In this document: positions 1-8,895 of the stretch, piece by piece
How positions within the stretch are numbered: position 1 is the first letter of the stretch
Layout: every line of letters starts with the position of its first letter
NCBI RefSeq assembly: GCF_000092225.1
Contig: NC_014158.1
Span: 62,001-126,000, forward strand
DNA length: 64,000 nucleotides
From: Tsukamurella paurometabola DSM 20162
GTDB lineage: Bacteria; Actinomycetota; Actinomycetes; Mycobacteriales; Mycobacteriaceae
Direction: 5' to 3'
Program-made: the position numbers and the translations under genes
The notes under the pieces: generated by a model
What the model saw: the letters and a program-made list of their open reading frames with translations, nothing else
Told to the model about the DNA's origin: nothing
The model's database searches: none

Positions 1-644
1 TCGTCGAACGGTCCGAGCGCGTTCCAGGCGTCGCGGGAGATCGCCAGGCACGCACCGGTCAGATAGCCGGATACCGAATCGGGTCGTGTCGAGTACAGAT
101 CCGAGAGCGGTGTGCCGCGCAGTCGCTCGGCGTAACCGGCATGGGAGACCAGGCTCCGAACCAGGCCGCGTGGCCGGTGCGCCACGTCCCACGGCCGGCG
201 CAGACCGTCGTGGTCGTCCGGGTCGCGGACACCGGGCGCGGCGGCCGCCACGCCGGCCGTGCCGAGCGCGGCCCGGGTCCGGGCGAGGTCGTCGCGGAGC
301 ACGGCGTCCGGATTGAGAAGCAGGAGATCGTGATCGGGTGCCGCTTCGGCCAACCGGTTGACGCCCGCCGCGAATCCCAGGTTCTCGCCGGTCGAGTACC
401 AGCGGACGTCCGGGAACTCCGCGGCGAGACTCGCCATCTCGGGTTCGGCGGGAACGGAGTTGTCCCACACCAGCACCGGAAGGTCCGGCAGGTGCTCGCC
501 GACGGACCGCAGGCATGCCCGCAGATCGGCGGGGTTGCGGTAGGCCACGATCAACACCGCCGGGGTGCGGGGCGTCGGGGCGGCCGGCGGTGGGCCGGAC
601 TGGAGGCCACCCGGGAGGTAGGCGCGTTCGGCGTCGCGGGTCAC
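1..644 (-). CDS. Glycosyltransferase family 2 (3' end beyond window)
   Basis: Likely transfers a sugar from a nucleotide donor during surface polysaccharide assembly at the inner membrane face. I translated the reverse strand from a GTG at 644. The frame stays open to base 1 and shows GT2 hallmarks: a VLIVAYRN start strand, GENLGFAAGVN, the metal-binding LLLNPDA, and GPFDD near the edge, as in rhamnosyltransferase-type GT2 enzymes. The GTG overlaps the flippase stop by 4 bp (GTGA), so the two are translationally coupled. At least 214 residues are visible; the C-terminus lies outside the window. Donor and acceptor cannot be read from sequence. Confidence 0.85.
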   Translation of the reverse strand, partial: MTRDAERAYLPGGLQSGPPPAAPTPRTPAVLIVAYRNPADLRACLRSVGEHLPDLPVLVWDNSVPAEPEMASLAAEFPDVRWYSTGENLGFAAGVNRLAEAAPDHDLLLLNPDAVLRDDLARTRAALGTAGVAAAAPGVRDPDDHDGLRRPWDVAHRPRGLVRSLVSHAGYAERLRGTPLSDLYSTRPDSVSGYLTGACLAISRDAWNALGPFD

Positions 645-2212
645 CGGGTGTTCCCTTCTGACGAGGTCGGCTCTGATGAGGTCGGCGGGGCCTTGCTGGA
701 TTCGTCGTCACGGGCGTCGGGTTCGCCACCCCGCGCCAGCAGCTCGCGAATGGCGGAAGCGTGCACGGGCCCGAGTGCCAGATTCACCGCCAGGAAGACC
801 ACGCCCGCGATCATCGCCGTGACGAGCACCGGCAGAACGTCGTCGAGTGCCAGGCATACGCCGACCGTCGCGCCGAGCGGGACGAGCAGGTGCAGGCAGA
901 ACCGCCAGGGGGTGCGGTAGGGGCTGCGACGGGTCAGTCGCCACGTCGCGACCAGGAGCCCGACGGTTTCGCTGGCGATCAGCGCGATACCTGCGCCCGC
1001 CGCGCCGAAGGGTGGGATGAGGATGACGTTCAGCACGATGTTGCCGATCAGGTTCACCACGTTCAGGCGCAGGAGGAAGACCTGGTCGTGGGCCGCGAAC
1101 AGCGCCTGACTGAGCACGGCGTTGACGAAGCGCAGCGCCACGGCGATGAACAGCAGACCCAGTGCCACGCTCCCGATCTCGACGAACTCGGAGTCGCTGA
1201 TCAGGTGGATGATCCCGGGTGCGAGAGTCAGGCCGATCGCCACCATCGGAGTACCGAGGAAGAGCATCGCCTGCATGCTGCGCACCGTGAATCGCGCGAA
1301 CTCGTCGCGGTCGGTAGCCCACAGGTTGGTCATGGTCGACAGCGCCGATGCGAGGTACGTCGCCGAGATCACCGTGGCGTTGAAGGCGATGCCGTAGGCC
1401 AGGCTGTAGGCACCGAGTTGCTGCGGCGTGCTGAGAATACTGAGCAGGAAGGCGTCCGAGCGCCAGTACAACGCGGCGATGATCAACACGCCGGTCTGCG
1501 GCAGGCTCTCCCGGATCAGATGCCAGCTCTCGCCGACGGAGAACACGGGGGAGATCTCCACCAGCCGGCGTGCCGCGATCGCCTGGATCACGAGGGCCAC
1601 CAGCGGCGGCACGATCTGCACAGCGGCGAACCACACGAGCGGTGCGTCGATCGAGATCAACCAGACGGTTCCGGCCAGCGAGAGCACGCGCCCGACCACG
1701 TCCGACGCCGCCACCGCGCCGAACTGCACGTTGGTCATGAAGATCGGTTGAAAACAGCTGCTCAGAGTGGTGAGGATCAGGCTGACGGCGACGATGGCGA
1801 TCATCGCCACCACCTCGCTGCCCTGGCTGGAGTAGATCCCCCACCCCATGAACAGGGTCAGCGCCCCGAGCGGGACGCAGTAGGCGATGGACAGTCCCAC
1901 GCTCACCCGGACCAGCTGCGACAGGTCCGCCAGTCCCGACGTCACCCGCCGCACGATCACGGCGCCGATGCCCAACTCGGTGAAGCTGGTCCACAACCCG
2001 ACGAAAGCGATCGCCGCCTGGAGGTGGCCGTACGAGGTGAGACCGAGATGGCGACTGGTGAGTGCCATCGTGACGATCGAAGCCATCAGCCCGACGACGC
2101 GTGCCACCATCTGCACACCGAAGGCGCGGGCGATACGGCCCGATGAGGCCCGTCCCTGCGCGGTACCGGACTCACTACCGCTAACCTCTGTTGCAATCGA
2201 ATAGTCGGGCAC
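641..2212 (-). CDS. Polysaccharide flippase, Wzx/MOP family
   Basis: A multi-spanning membrane protein of about 523 aa, typical of Wzx/RfbX flippases that turn lipid-linked repeat units across the membrane. The first helix (FGVQMVARVVGLMASIV) is followed by the family-like TSRHLGLTSYG, then about a dozen hydrophobic segments. The frame extends upstream to 2428, but that would overlap the divergent GT4 gene. I chose GTG 2212, which leaves a 35-bp divergent gap; GTG 2335 is the alternative. Its neighbours (GT2, GT4, WecG-like, Wzz-like, Wzy-like) support a Wzx/Wzy-dependent pathway. Confidence 0.85.
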   Translation of the reverse strand: MPDYSIATEVSGSESGTAQGRASSGRIARAFGVQMVARVVGLMASIVTMALTSRHLGLTSYGHLQAAIAFVGLWTSFTELGIGAVIVRRVTSGLADLSQLVRVSVGLSIAYCVPLGALTLFMGWGIYSSQGSEVVAMIAIVAVSLILTTLSSCFQPIFMTNVQFGAVAASDVVGRVLSLAGTVWLISIDAPLVWFAAVQIVPPLVALVIQAIAARRLVEISPVFSVGESWHLIRESLPQTGVLIIAALYWRSDAFLLSILSTPQQLGAYSLAYGIAFNATVISATYLASALSTMTNLWATDRDEFARFTVRSMQAMLFLGTPMVAIGLTLAPGIIHLISDSEFVEIGSVALGLLFIAVALRFVNAVLSQALFAAHDQVFLLRLNVVNLIGNIVLNVILIPPFGAAGAGIALIASETVGLLVATWRLTRRSPYRTPWRFCLHLLVPLGATVGVCLALDDVLPVLVTAMIAGVVFLAVNLALGPVHASAIRELLARGGEPDARDDESSKAPPTSSEPTSSEGNTR

Positions 2213-2247
2213 TCCCGATTCCGGGATGAGGTCGAGCGGAGGTTCAG

Positions 2248-3309
2248 GTGCGGGTGACGGTGCCGCTGGCCGGGGGTCTGTCGGAGCAGGACTGGGCCCG
2301 TCGTCACGCCGCGGGAGAGGTCCCGGATCGGTCACCGTACGGCCTCCATCGGCTGGACCGACACGATATGAGCGTGCGGTTCGCATCGGCGGACTTCGGT
2401 GCCGGCCGGGTCGGCCGCGCGGCCGCACGGGTGGCTCGTTCCGTGCGTCACCGCACCGGAGGCTACGAGTTCGTCGAGGCCTTCACGTCGGGCGGGCGCA
2501 TCGGAGAAGCGGATGCCGTCCTCGCCTACGACGAACGCACCGCGGTACCCGCCCTGCTGACCGGCCGCACCCCCGTCGCCGCAGGGATCGGATGGTTGAA
2601 TCGCCGTGCCGTGGCGGGAGGTGTACACGGAGCGCTCGCCGCGCGTGCGCTGCCGCGGGCGGGTGCGGTGTGGGCGCAATGTTCGGCGGTGCTGCCCGTG
2701 ATCGGCGCCGAATGGGGTGTGCCCGCGTCCCGGCTGCAATTCGTTCCGCTGGGCATCGATACCGAGTTCTACGGTGAGCAGCCCCTGCCCGAGACCCCCG
2801 GACTGGTGATGAGCGCGGGTGAGGACCGGTTCCGCGATCACGCGACTCTGATCGGTGCCGTCGCCGCCGTACGCCGGAACCGCCCCGAGACTCGCCTGGA
2901 ACTGGCGTCCGCGTTGCCCTTCGACGCGCCGGACGGGCTCGTCACCGTGCATACCGAACGGCTCAACGGGCGCATCCGTGAACTGTACCGCCGCGCGAGC
3001 GTCGTGGCGGTCGCGCTGCATCCCACGGTGACCGGGTCCGGACTGACCGTGGTGCTGGAAGCGATGGCCAGCGGACGCCCGATCGTGGTGACGGATAACC
3101 CCGGCGTCGACGACTACGTCGAGCACGGCGTCACCGGCCTCACGGTTCCGGCCGGCGACTGCGCCGCGATGGCCGGGGCGATCGAGTCGCTGCTCAGCGA
3201 CGACGGTATGCGGATCGAGATGGGGCGAGCGGCGGCCAAGCGCGCCCGCGAGCAATTCACCTCGGCGATCATGGTCGATCACCTCGCGCGGATGTTGCGT
3301 CGGATGTGA
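2248..3309 (+). CDS. Glycosyltransferase family 4 (GT-B fold)
   Basis: A 353-aa GT-B glycosyltransferase. The C-terminal half has the family signature: VVLEAMASGRPIVVTDNPG, where the Glu contacts the nucleotide sugar, then EHGVTGLTVPAGD. The N-terminal half has the DRSPYGLHRL stretch common in actinobacterial GT4 proteins. The GTG start at 2248 has a GGAGG Shine-Dalgarno 6 nt upstream. It is divergent from the flippase and ends with a 41-bp convergent overlap with the WecG/TagA-type gene. It probably adds one sugar of the repeat unit; specificity is unknown. Confidence 0.85.
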   Translation: MRVTVPLAGGLSEQDWARRHAAGEVPDRSPYGLHRLDRHDMSVRFASADFGAGRVGRAAARVARSVRHRTGGYEFVEAFTSGGRIGEADAVLAYDERTAVPALLTGRTPVAAGIGWLNRRAVAGGVHGALAARALPRAGAVWAQCSAVLPVIGAEWGVPASRLQFVPLGIDTEFYGEQPLPETPGLVMSAGEDRFRDHATLIGAVAAVRRNRPETRLELASALPFDAPDGLVTVHTERLNGRIRELYRRASVVAVALHPTVTGSGLTVVLEAMASGRPIVVTDNPGVDDYVEHGVTGLTVPAGDCAAMAGAIESLLSDDGMRIEMGRAAAKRAREQFTSAIMVDHLARMLRRM

Positions 3310-4063
3310 CCAATCGGGCTCCGCGCAAGCGCAGCAGTGCCGGCGGGCCTTGGATCAGATAGCGGCGCGCCAGCCGACGCGGCTCCTGCTTGAGCCGGTA
3401 CAGCCACTCGAGGTCGGCCCGTTGCCAGGCCTCGGGTGCGCGGTCGACGGTGCCGGCGATGAAGTCAGCGGCGGCACCGAACGGCAGCAGGACTCCTGCG
3501 CCGGTTTCCGCGCCCCACGTATCGATCCATTGCTCTTGGCGCGGCTTACCCAGCCCCACCACGAGTACGGTCACTCCGGCGGTGCGCAGCTCGGCGACGA
3601 GCCGGGCGTTGGCGGCGGGGTCTTCGAGCTCGTCCCGCTCGGGCGCCCAGTAGCCGGCGATGGCCAACCCCGGGTGGGTGCTGCGTAGCGTGGCGTCGAG
3701 CGCCCGATGCGCCTCGGGCGTGCCTCCGACGAACCCGATCCGGAAGCCGTGCTCCGCGCACACTGCGATGACATCGGGCAGGAGATCGGCGCCGGTCACG
3801 CGCGGCCAGCGCTCCCCGGTGAGCCGCTCCCCACGGCGCACGACGGGCGCTCCGTCGGCGAGGGTGACCCAATCGACTGCCGAACCCAGGTGGTTGCGGC
3901 CGGGGCGGAAGTGGTGGAAGTGGTCGAGGTTGGCCGAGCATAGGCCCAGAGGCCGTCGACCGGGAGCCGCGGCCCGTCGTTCGACCAGGTCGAGGGCCTC
4001 GGCGTGCGACAACCGGGTGATCACGGTGCCGGCGACCAACATCCGCTGGGTGAGTGCGGTCAC
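3269..4063 (-). CDS. WecG/TagA/CpsF family glycosyltransferase
   Basis: A 264-aa member of GT26 (WecG/TagA/CpsF), which adds a sugar (ManNAc or ManNAcA in known members) to an undecaprenyl-linked acceptor. Visible motifs are LADGAPVVRRG with the catalytic Asp region, RVTGADLLPD, FVGGTPEAH, and VVGLGKPRQEQWID. The GTG at 4063 follows GGGAG at 8 nt spacing and overlaps the TGA of an upstream 70-codon frame (GTGA). Earlier in-frame codons are not family-like, so I rejected a longer start. It fits the exopolysaccharide locus. Confidence 0.85.
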   Translation of the reverse strand: MTALTQRMLVAGTVITRLSHAEALDLVERRAAAPGRRPLGLCSANLDHFHHFRPGRNHLGSAVDWVTLADGAPVVRRGERLTGERWPRVTGADLLPDVIAVCAEHGFRIGFVGGTPEAHRALDATLRSTHPGLAIAGYWAPERDELEDPAANARLVAELRTAGVTVLVVGLGKPRQEQWIDTWGAETGAGVLLPFGAAADFIAGTVDRAPEAWQRADLEWLYRLKQEPRRLARRYLIQGPPALLRLRGARLVTSDATSARGDRP

Positions 4064-4272
4064 CGCGTGTACTCCCGCGGTGCAGCGCTGCACGGGATCG
4101 GAGTACCGCCGGAGGGAGCGAGCGGCTGTCGCTTGTTCCGGAGCGGAGCCAATAGCGCTCGCCTCCGGGCGGGAGAAAGCAAATTCATCGTGTATGAACC
4201 TTCGTCTACCTGCGTGATCGCAACGAATGACGGCGATGTGCCGCTGTCGCGATTGCGAAGATCCTCGTGCAT
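4060..4272 (-). CDS. Small leaderless ORF coupled to the WecG-like gene
   Basis: Unrecognised 70-aa product, polar and arginine-rich, with no signal peptide or membrane helix. Two signs suggest it is translated. A TATTAT -10 element (4279-4284) ends exactly 6 nt before its ATG, the leaderless arrangement seen repeatedly in this window. Its TGA overlaps the GTG of the WecG-type gene. Third-position GC looks lower than in neighbours, so it may be a young or regulatory leader ORF. It could also be a translated leader whose only role is to load ribosomes for wecG. Confidence 0.45.
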   Translation of the reverse strand: MHEDLRNRDSGTSPSFVAITQVDEGSYTMNLLSPARRRALLAPLRNKRQPLAPSGGTPIPCSAAPREYTR

Positions 4273-4370
4273 TACCCCATAATAGAGCGTGAATGGTTGC
4301 AGTTGCACCACGCAAGCGGCGCACGGTAGGCAGGGCAAGACCTGTGTTTGAGCAAAGGAAGTAACGGATC
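4273..4370. promoter_or_regulatory. Divergent promoter region, WecG-like operon / wzz-like operon
   Basis: On the minus strand TATTAT (4284-4279) places initiation at ATG 4272. On the plus strand the overlapping CATAAT (4279-4284) is a plausible -10 for the wzz-like operon, giving a leader of about 80 nt that carries AAGGAAG before GTG 4371. The two -10 elements share the same bases, so the two directions probably compete. Promoter calls are by eye. Confidence 0.4.
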
Positions 4371-5345
4371 GTGAATGTAGCAGGGTTCGTCCGTACCGTC
4401 CTTCTCAAGCCCGTCGTGCTCATCTTGTTGTTGGTGGTCGGCACGGGAGCAGGAGTCGTGGGCTGGAATTCGGCCACGACGCACTACGAGAGCACGGGCT
4501 CGGTTCTCGTGATCCCCCCCGGGGCCGGGGCCACCGATCCGGGAAAGAACCCCTTCGCCAACCTGGGCGAGGGGATCGCGCAGCTGGCGAACGTGGTGGC
4601 CTTGGCCGCACAGGCGCCGGAGGCGCAGGAGCGCGTGGCCGCGACCGGGGCGCAGACCGGCTACACCGTCTCGACGATGGCGGGCGACTCCTCCCGATCG
4701 ACCCAGCTCTCCCCGCAGATCACCTTCGTGGTCAGCGGTCCCGACGCCGAGACCGCGCAGCGCGGCGCTCGCGAGTTGATCACGGTCATGCGGGACAAAC
4801 TGCGGCGCCTCCAGGTCGACGCCGGTGTGACGGTGCCCGGGACCTTCGCCGACCTGCGCGTCTCAGTGGAGCCTCCGCTGGGCGCCGAAATCCCTGCGGC
4901 GTCGGCCCGCGATGCAGCGTCGTACGCGATGGGCGCGATGGGATTGGTGACCGTCCTGATCCTGGTCGCGGTCTCCGCGAAACAGCTGATTCGCCGACGA
5001 CCGGCCCACGGTGAGGTGGCGCCGGTCCCCGTCAGTACCTCGGGCCCGCAGGATGGCGACAGTGTCGGCGAGAACGCGGTGGCGGATGAAGAGGCCGGAG
5101 CGCAGGCGACGTTCCCCATCACCGAGGCGCCGCCGCGCCCACCTCGCCCGCGCCAGATAGCCCCGACCGAACGGCCCCTCCGGCCTCAGCGCGCGCTCAG
5201 CGAGGATTGGGCGACAGCGGAGGAGCCGCTCCCCGAGCCGCCAGGCGACGATCGCACGCCGGTGCGATCGTCGCGACGGGTGCCGCCGCAGGTGCGGTGG
5301 GCCCGGCCGGCGAACCGTGACGATCCGGCCCGGCCTCGGGCGTGA
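4371..5345 (+). CDS. Wzz-like chain-length/co-polymerase protein 1
   Basis: A 324-aa polysaccharide co-polymerase-like protein. An N-terminal helix (residues 8-28) is followed by the extracytoplasmic motif HYESTGSVLVIPPGAG, an alpha/beta region with STQLSPQI, and a second helix near residues 183-203. Then comes a Pro/Arg-rich cytoplasmic tail of about 115 aa. No Walker motifs are present, so it is not a fused BY-kinase. The GTG start is preceded by AAGGAAG. It overlaps the next paralogue by 4 bp (GTGA). The role is inferred from topology and context. Confidence 0.75.
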   Translation: MNVAGFVRTVLLKPVVLILLLVVGTGAGVVGWNSATTHYESTGSVLVIPPGAGATDPGKNPFANLGEGIAQLANVVALAAQAPEAQERVAATGAQTGYTVSTMAGDSSRSTQLSPQITFVVSGPDAETAQRGARELITVMRDKLRRLQVDAGVTVPGTFADLRVSVEPPLGAEIPAASARDAASYAMGAMGLVTVLILVAVSAKQLIRRRPAHGEVAPVPVSTSGPQDGDSVGENAVADEEAGAQATFPITEAPPRPPRPRQIAPTERPLRPQRALSEDWATAEEPLPEPPGDDRTPVRSSRRVPPQVRWARPANRDDPARPRA

Positions 5346-6091
5346 CCGCCGCGACGCAGGACCGGCCCGGCGCGGTCCGTGATCACGGCGCTGCCTTCGA
5401 GAACGAGAGCAGAGCGCCGTCGGGGCGCCGTCGGGTACTGCTCCGCAGGTGGCTGACGTTGATCCTGTTCGTCGTCGTCGCAGTCGTCGGCGCGATGATC
5501 GGCTCGAAGACCACCACCCAGCAGTACGAGACGTCGGGCACGGTGCTCGTGATCCCGCCGGGCGCCGGCAGCCCAGTGCCGCGGGACAATCCGTTCTACC
5601 GGATCAACGACACCGCGCAGTTCGCCAATGTGCTCGCGAGCATCGCTCTCGGGCCTGAAGGCCGGGCCGTCGTCGCGAAAGCCGGTGCCTCCCCGGAATA
5701 CGCCGTGCGCGGCTTCATGGGAGCGACGGAGCAGAGTACGAAGTTGTCCGCGCAGATCACCCTGTCGGTGCGAGCGCCGAACAAATGGGTAGCGCGTGAG
5801 GCGGCCATGGGCCTGATCGCGCTGATGCGGGAACGACTGGTCTCGTTGCAGCGTGATGCTGGGCTACGCGACCGCACGTATGCCGATCTCCGCGTCGTCG
5901 TGGAACCGGACCCCGGAGTTCCCGTCTTCGGGAACGCTTTTCGTGCGGCGCTGGGGTATGCGATTGCGGCGATGCTGGGCGTTGCCGCGATTCTCGCTTT
6001 GCATGCCTCGCGCGCGGATACGCGCGCGCGACGCACCGCTGGCGGAAATGGCTCACTGCGGGATGCCGTGCACGAACGGACGGCCGCGTGA
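5342..6091 (+). CDS. Wzz-like chain-length/co-polymerase protein 2 (paralogue)
   Basis: A 249-aa paralogue of the preceding protein. It keeps QYETSGTVLVIPPGAG, the spaced STKLSAQI motif, TYADLRVVVEP and two flanking membrane helices, but has only a short C-terminal tail. The upstream protein has ADLRVSVEP at the same point, so a tandem duplication is the simplest origin. Start GTG 5342 and stop 6091 overlap both neighbours by 4 bp, so the three genes are one coupled operon. The two proteins may form a mixed co-polymerase; no kinase gene is visible here. Confidence 0.75.
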   Translation: MTAATQDRPGAVRDHGAAFENESRAPSGRRRVLLRRWLTLILFVVVAVVGAMIGSKTTTQQYETSGTVLVIPPGAGSPVPRDNPFYRINDTAQFANVLASIALGPEGRAVVAKAGASPEYAVRGFMGATEQSTKLSAQITLSVRAPNKWVAREAAMGLIALMRERLVSLQRDAGLRDRTYADLRVVVEPDPGVPVFGNAFRAALGYAIAAMLGVAAILALHASRADTRARRTAGGNGSLRDAVHERTAA

Positions 6092-7494
6092 ACGGCGTGA
6101 TGTCGCCTCGGGCAGGTCGCCGTCGTTCCGGCAGGCTGGGTGTTCTCGGGCGCGGATTCGAAGTATCCCGCGAGGGCGTGGAGCGATTGGGGCTGAACCG
6201 GATCGCTGCGCCGGGAGCGCTGTTCCTCGGCGTCGCCGGCTTCTTCCTGCTCAGTATGCGACAGGTTCTTACGGTCCCCGGTACGTTCGGCTACAGCCTC
6301 GCCCAGACACTGTTCATGGGCGGCGCCCTTCTCTGGTTCGCGACGGTACTCACCGGTCACACCCGTCTGGTGCGAGATTGGGCGGTGATCGCCGCCGTGC
6401 TGGGTTACGTCTGCGCGTCGTTCATCTCGTATGCCGCGGCAGCTGCTCGCGGAATTCTGCCGATCTCGCAGAGCGCTGTCGATCGGTATGTCCTTACGGA
6501 CCTGATGCTTGCCGGCACTGTACTGCTGACTCTCACCGTGCTCCGCACCCAACACGCCCTGCGCGTGATGCTCGGTGGGCTCGTGCTCGGCGGCACGGTG
6601 AGCGCGCTGTTCGCGTTGTTGGACTCGAGTACAGGCATCGACATTGCGGCGCAGTTCCGGATTCCCGGGCTTACCAAGGGGAGCGATTACGTCCTCATCG
6701 AGAGCCTTGATCGCGCCGGCGTCACTCGGCCGCAGGGTAGTGCCGGGCATCCGCTGGAACTCGGCGCGGTTCTCACGGTGCTCGCGCCGCTCGCGTTGGC
6801 TCTGTACTTCAACGCAAAGAGGCGGGCGGCGGACCCGAGAGTGGTTCGCCTGTGGCTGGCATGCACTGTGATCATTCTGACCGCCGATCTGGCAACCGTA
6901 TCCCGGTCGGCAGTTGCGGGTGGCCTCGCTGCGATCGCGGTGATGTGCTGGCGCTGGCCGGTGCAGCGGCTCGCGGCGATTCTCGGAACCGCTACGGCCG
7001 TGGTGGTCGTCGGTGTGGTCGGCCAATTGACGTTGGTGACAGCCCTGATTGAGACCTTCGCCGGCTCATCGAAGGATCCGTCGTTGCAGTCCCGGGAGGT
7101 CGGGCGGAACTTCGTGGCGGAGAATCTCGCCGACAACTTCTGGTTGGGCCAGGGCGTCGGCGCATACCCGACCCTGAAACAGCCCGTGCTCGACAACCAA
7201 TACCTGTCCAGGCTGATGGAAGCGGGAATCTTTGGCCTGCTGAGCTTGTGCATGGCACTCGTTGTCACCCTGTATCTCGCCGTGCGCGCTTCGCAGTCGA
7301 AGGATGATGCGCTGGCCGAGCTAGCCGGCGGCATCAGCGGATCCGCGGCGGCGCTGATCGTCATCTGCCTGATTCTCGACACCTCTGGCTTCGGGCAGAT
7401 TTGGTACTTGACCTGGATCCTGCTGGCCCTCGCCGGCGTCGTCTATCGGCTGTCGCGGGTTCGCGAGGGCGAGCTCGCCGCGCCACCGCCCTGA
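6088..7494 (+). CDS. O-antigen ligase/polymerase-like membrane protein (Wzy-like)
   Basis: A 468-aa protein with roughly ten or more hydrophobic segments and one large loop (about residues 325-375). It contains the polymerase/ligase-like signatures VSRSAVAGGLAA and NFWLGQGVGAYPTLKQP, which resemble Wzy_C family loops. It probably polymerises lipid-linked repeats outside the membrane, with chain length set by the two Wzz-like proteins with which it is translationally coupled (GTGA at 6088). Ligase and polymerase cannot be separated by sequence; the position in a Wzx/Wzz locus favours polymerase. Confidence 0.75.
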   Translation: MNGVMSPRAGRRRSGRLGVLGRGFEVSREGVERLGLNRIAAPGALFLGVAGFFLLSMRQVLTVPGTFGYSLAQTLFMGGALLWFATVLTGHTRLVRDWAVIAAVLGYVCASFISYAAAAARGILPISQSAVDRYVLTDLMLAGTVLLTLTVLRTQHALRVMLGGLVLGGTVSALFALLDSSTGIDIAAQFRIPGLTKGSDYVLIESLDRAGVTRPQGSAGHPLELGAVLTVLAPLALALYFNAKRRAADPRVVRLWLACTVIILTADLATVSRSAVAGGLAAIAVMCWRWPVQRLAAILGTATAVVVVGVVGQLTLVTALIETFAGSSKDPSLQSREVGRNFVAENLADNFWLGQGVGAYPTLKQPVLDNQYLSRLMEAGIFGLLSLCMALVVTLYLAVRASQSKDDALAELAGGISGSAAALIVICLILDTSGFGQIWYLTWILLALAGVVYRLSRVREGELAAPPP

Positions 7495-7542
7495 TCATCG
7501 CGCGGCGGCCGGAATCGCACGGGTCACGGGGGGCATCCGAGT

Positions 7543-7570
7543 TTGCCCATCACACTGTGTGCGATAGCAT
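7543..7570 (+). promoter_or_regulatory. Promoter with TAGCATTTTGC box for the sugar operon
   Basis: TTGCCC (7543-7548), a 16-bp spacer and TAGCAT (7565-7570), followed by TTTGCA. The same TAGCATTTTGC string stands before the genes at 18386 and 20202. Here no start codon sits at the expected initiation point, so the transcript should have a leader of about 64 nt before ATG 7641. Confidence 0.5.
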
Positions 7571-7640
7571 TTTGCACGTAACCGAGATGCGGCAGACATC
7601 GAGATCGCACTCATCATCGAGCGGAAGAGCTGGACCGTCA

Positions 7641-8882
7641 ATGACCTGCAGTGTGTGTGGTTCCGATCGCCTGCGCAGTGTGGTGGACCTCGGTGCCACC
7701 CCGCCGTGCGAGAAGTTCCTCCAGGCCGATGAGCTGGACCTGCCGGAACCGACCTACCCATTGCACCTACGGTTGTGCGAGGACTGCCTGCTGTTGCAGA
7801 TCCCGGCGTTGATCCTGCCGGAGGAGACGTTCTCCGAGTACGCCTACTTCTCCTCATTCAGCGACAGCTGGGTGGCGCACGCGAAGCGCTTCGTCGATGA
7901 GGCGGCCGACCGGCTCGAACTCGGCCCCGACAGCTTCCTGGTGGAGGTGGCCAGCAACGACGGCTACCTGCTGCAGCACGCCGTCGCCCGCGGCATCCCC
8001 TGCCTGGGCATCGAGCCCTCGGTGAACGTCGGCGCGGCGGCCCGCGACAAGGGCGTGCCCACGCTCACCGCCTTCCTCAACGAGGAGACCGCTGCTCAGG
8101 TGGTGGCCGAACACGGCAGAGCCGATCTGATCGCCGCCAACAACGTCTACGCACACGTTCCCGATGTGCTCGGCTTCACCCGCTCGCTGCGGACCCTGCT
8201 CGCCGACGACGGTTGGCTCAGCATCGAGGTGCACCACGCGCTGAACCTCGTGCAGCTGGGCCAGTTCGACACCATCTACCACGAGCACTTCAGCTACTAC
8301 ACCGTGTACTCGGCGCAGCGCGCCCTGGCCACCGCCGGGCTCGACGTGGTCGACGTGGAGCTCATCCCCACCCACGGCGGATCCATCCGGGTGTGGGCCC
8401 GCCCCGTCGAGGCCGGCGCCACCCCGTCGCCGCGCGTCGCCGAGGTGCTCGCGCTCGAGGCCGAGGCCGGGCTGCACGAAGTCTCCGGCTACACCGGCCT
8501 GCAGGCGCGCGCCGACGCCACCCGGCAGGACCTGCTGCGCTTCCTGCTCGACCGCAAGGCCGAGGGCAAGCGCGTGGTGGGCTACGGCGCTCCCGGCAAG
8601 GGCAACACCCTGCTCAACTACTGCGGCGTGCGCGCCGACCTGCTCGAGTACACCGTCGACCGGAACCCGTACAAGCACGGCCGGTACACCCCGGGCAGCC
8701 GCATCCCGATCCACGCGCCGGAGCGGATCGACGAGGACCGGCCGGACGTGATCGTCGTCCTGCCGTGGAACCTCGAAGCCGAGATCACCGCCCAGCTCGC
8801 TCACGTCGCCGAATGGGGCGCCGAACTCGTCTATCCCCTTCCCACCCTGCATTCCGCCGACCTGCCCGCGCGCGTCGGCTGA
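7641..8882 (+). CDS. Sugar C-methyltransferase, NovU/TylCIII-like
   Basis: A 413-aa SAM-dependent C-methyltransferase of the kind that adds a methyl branch to a nucleotide-linked ketosugar. The N-terminal zinc-binding part has C3-x2-C6 and C46-x2-C49 with LGATPPCEKF between. The middle has FLVEVASNDGYLL (SAM motif I), GIEPSVNVG and AANNVYAHV. The loop FDTIYHEHFSYYT holds the Tyr/His residues conserved in TylCIII-type enzymes. The C-terminal domain includes VVGYGAPGKGNTLLNY. ATG 7641 gives the usual family length; the longer in-frame upstream start is rejected. It opens the activated-sugar operon. Confidence 0.85.
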   Translation: MTCSVCGSDRLRSVVDLGATPPCEKFLQADELDLPEPTYPLHLRLCEDCLLLQIPALILPEETFSEYAYFSSFSDSWVAHAKRFVDEAADRLELGPDSFLVEVASNDGYLLQHAVARGIPCLGIEPSVNVGAAARDKGVPTLTAFLNEETAAQVVAEHGRADLIAANNVYAHVPDVLGFTRSLRTLLADDGWLSIEVHHALNLVQLGQFDTIYHEHFSYYTVYSAQRALATAGLDVVDVELIPTHGGSIRVWARPVEAGATPSPRVAEVLALEAEAGLHEVSGYTGLQARADATRQDLLRFLLDRKAEGKRVVGYGAPGKGNTLLNYCGVRADLLEYTVDRNPYKHGRYTPGSRIPIHAPERIDEDRPDVIVVLPWNLEAEITAQLAHVAEWGAELVYPLPTLHSADLPARVG

Positions 8883-8895
8883 GAAGGAGCACACC

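Noticed and set aside
2213-2428. Longer flippase start at 2428
   Set aside because: It would overlap the 5' end of the divergent GT4 gene, and the added residues are Pro/Arg-rich without family similarity.
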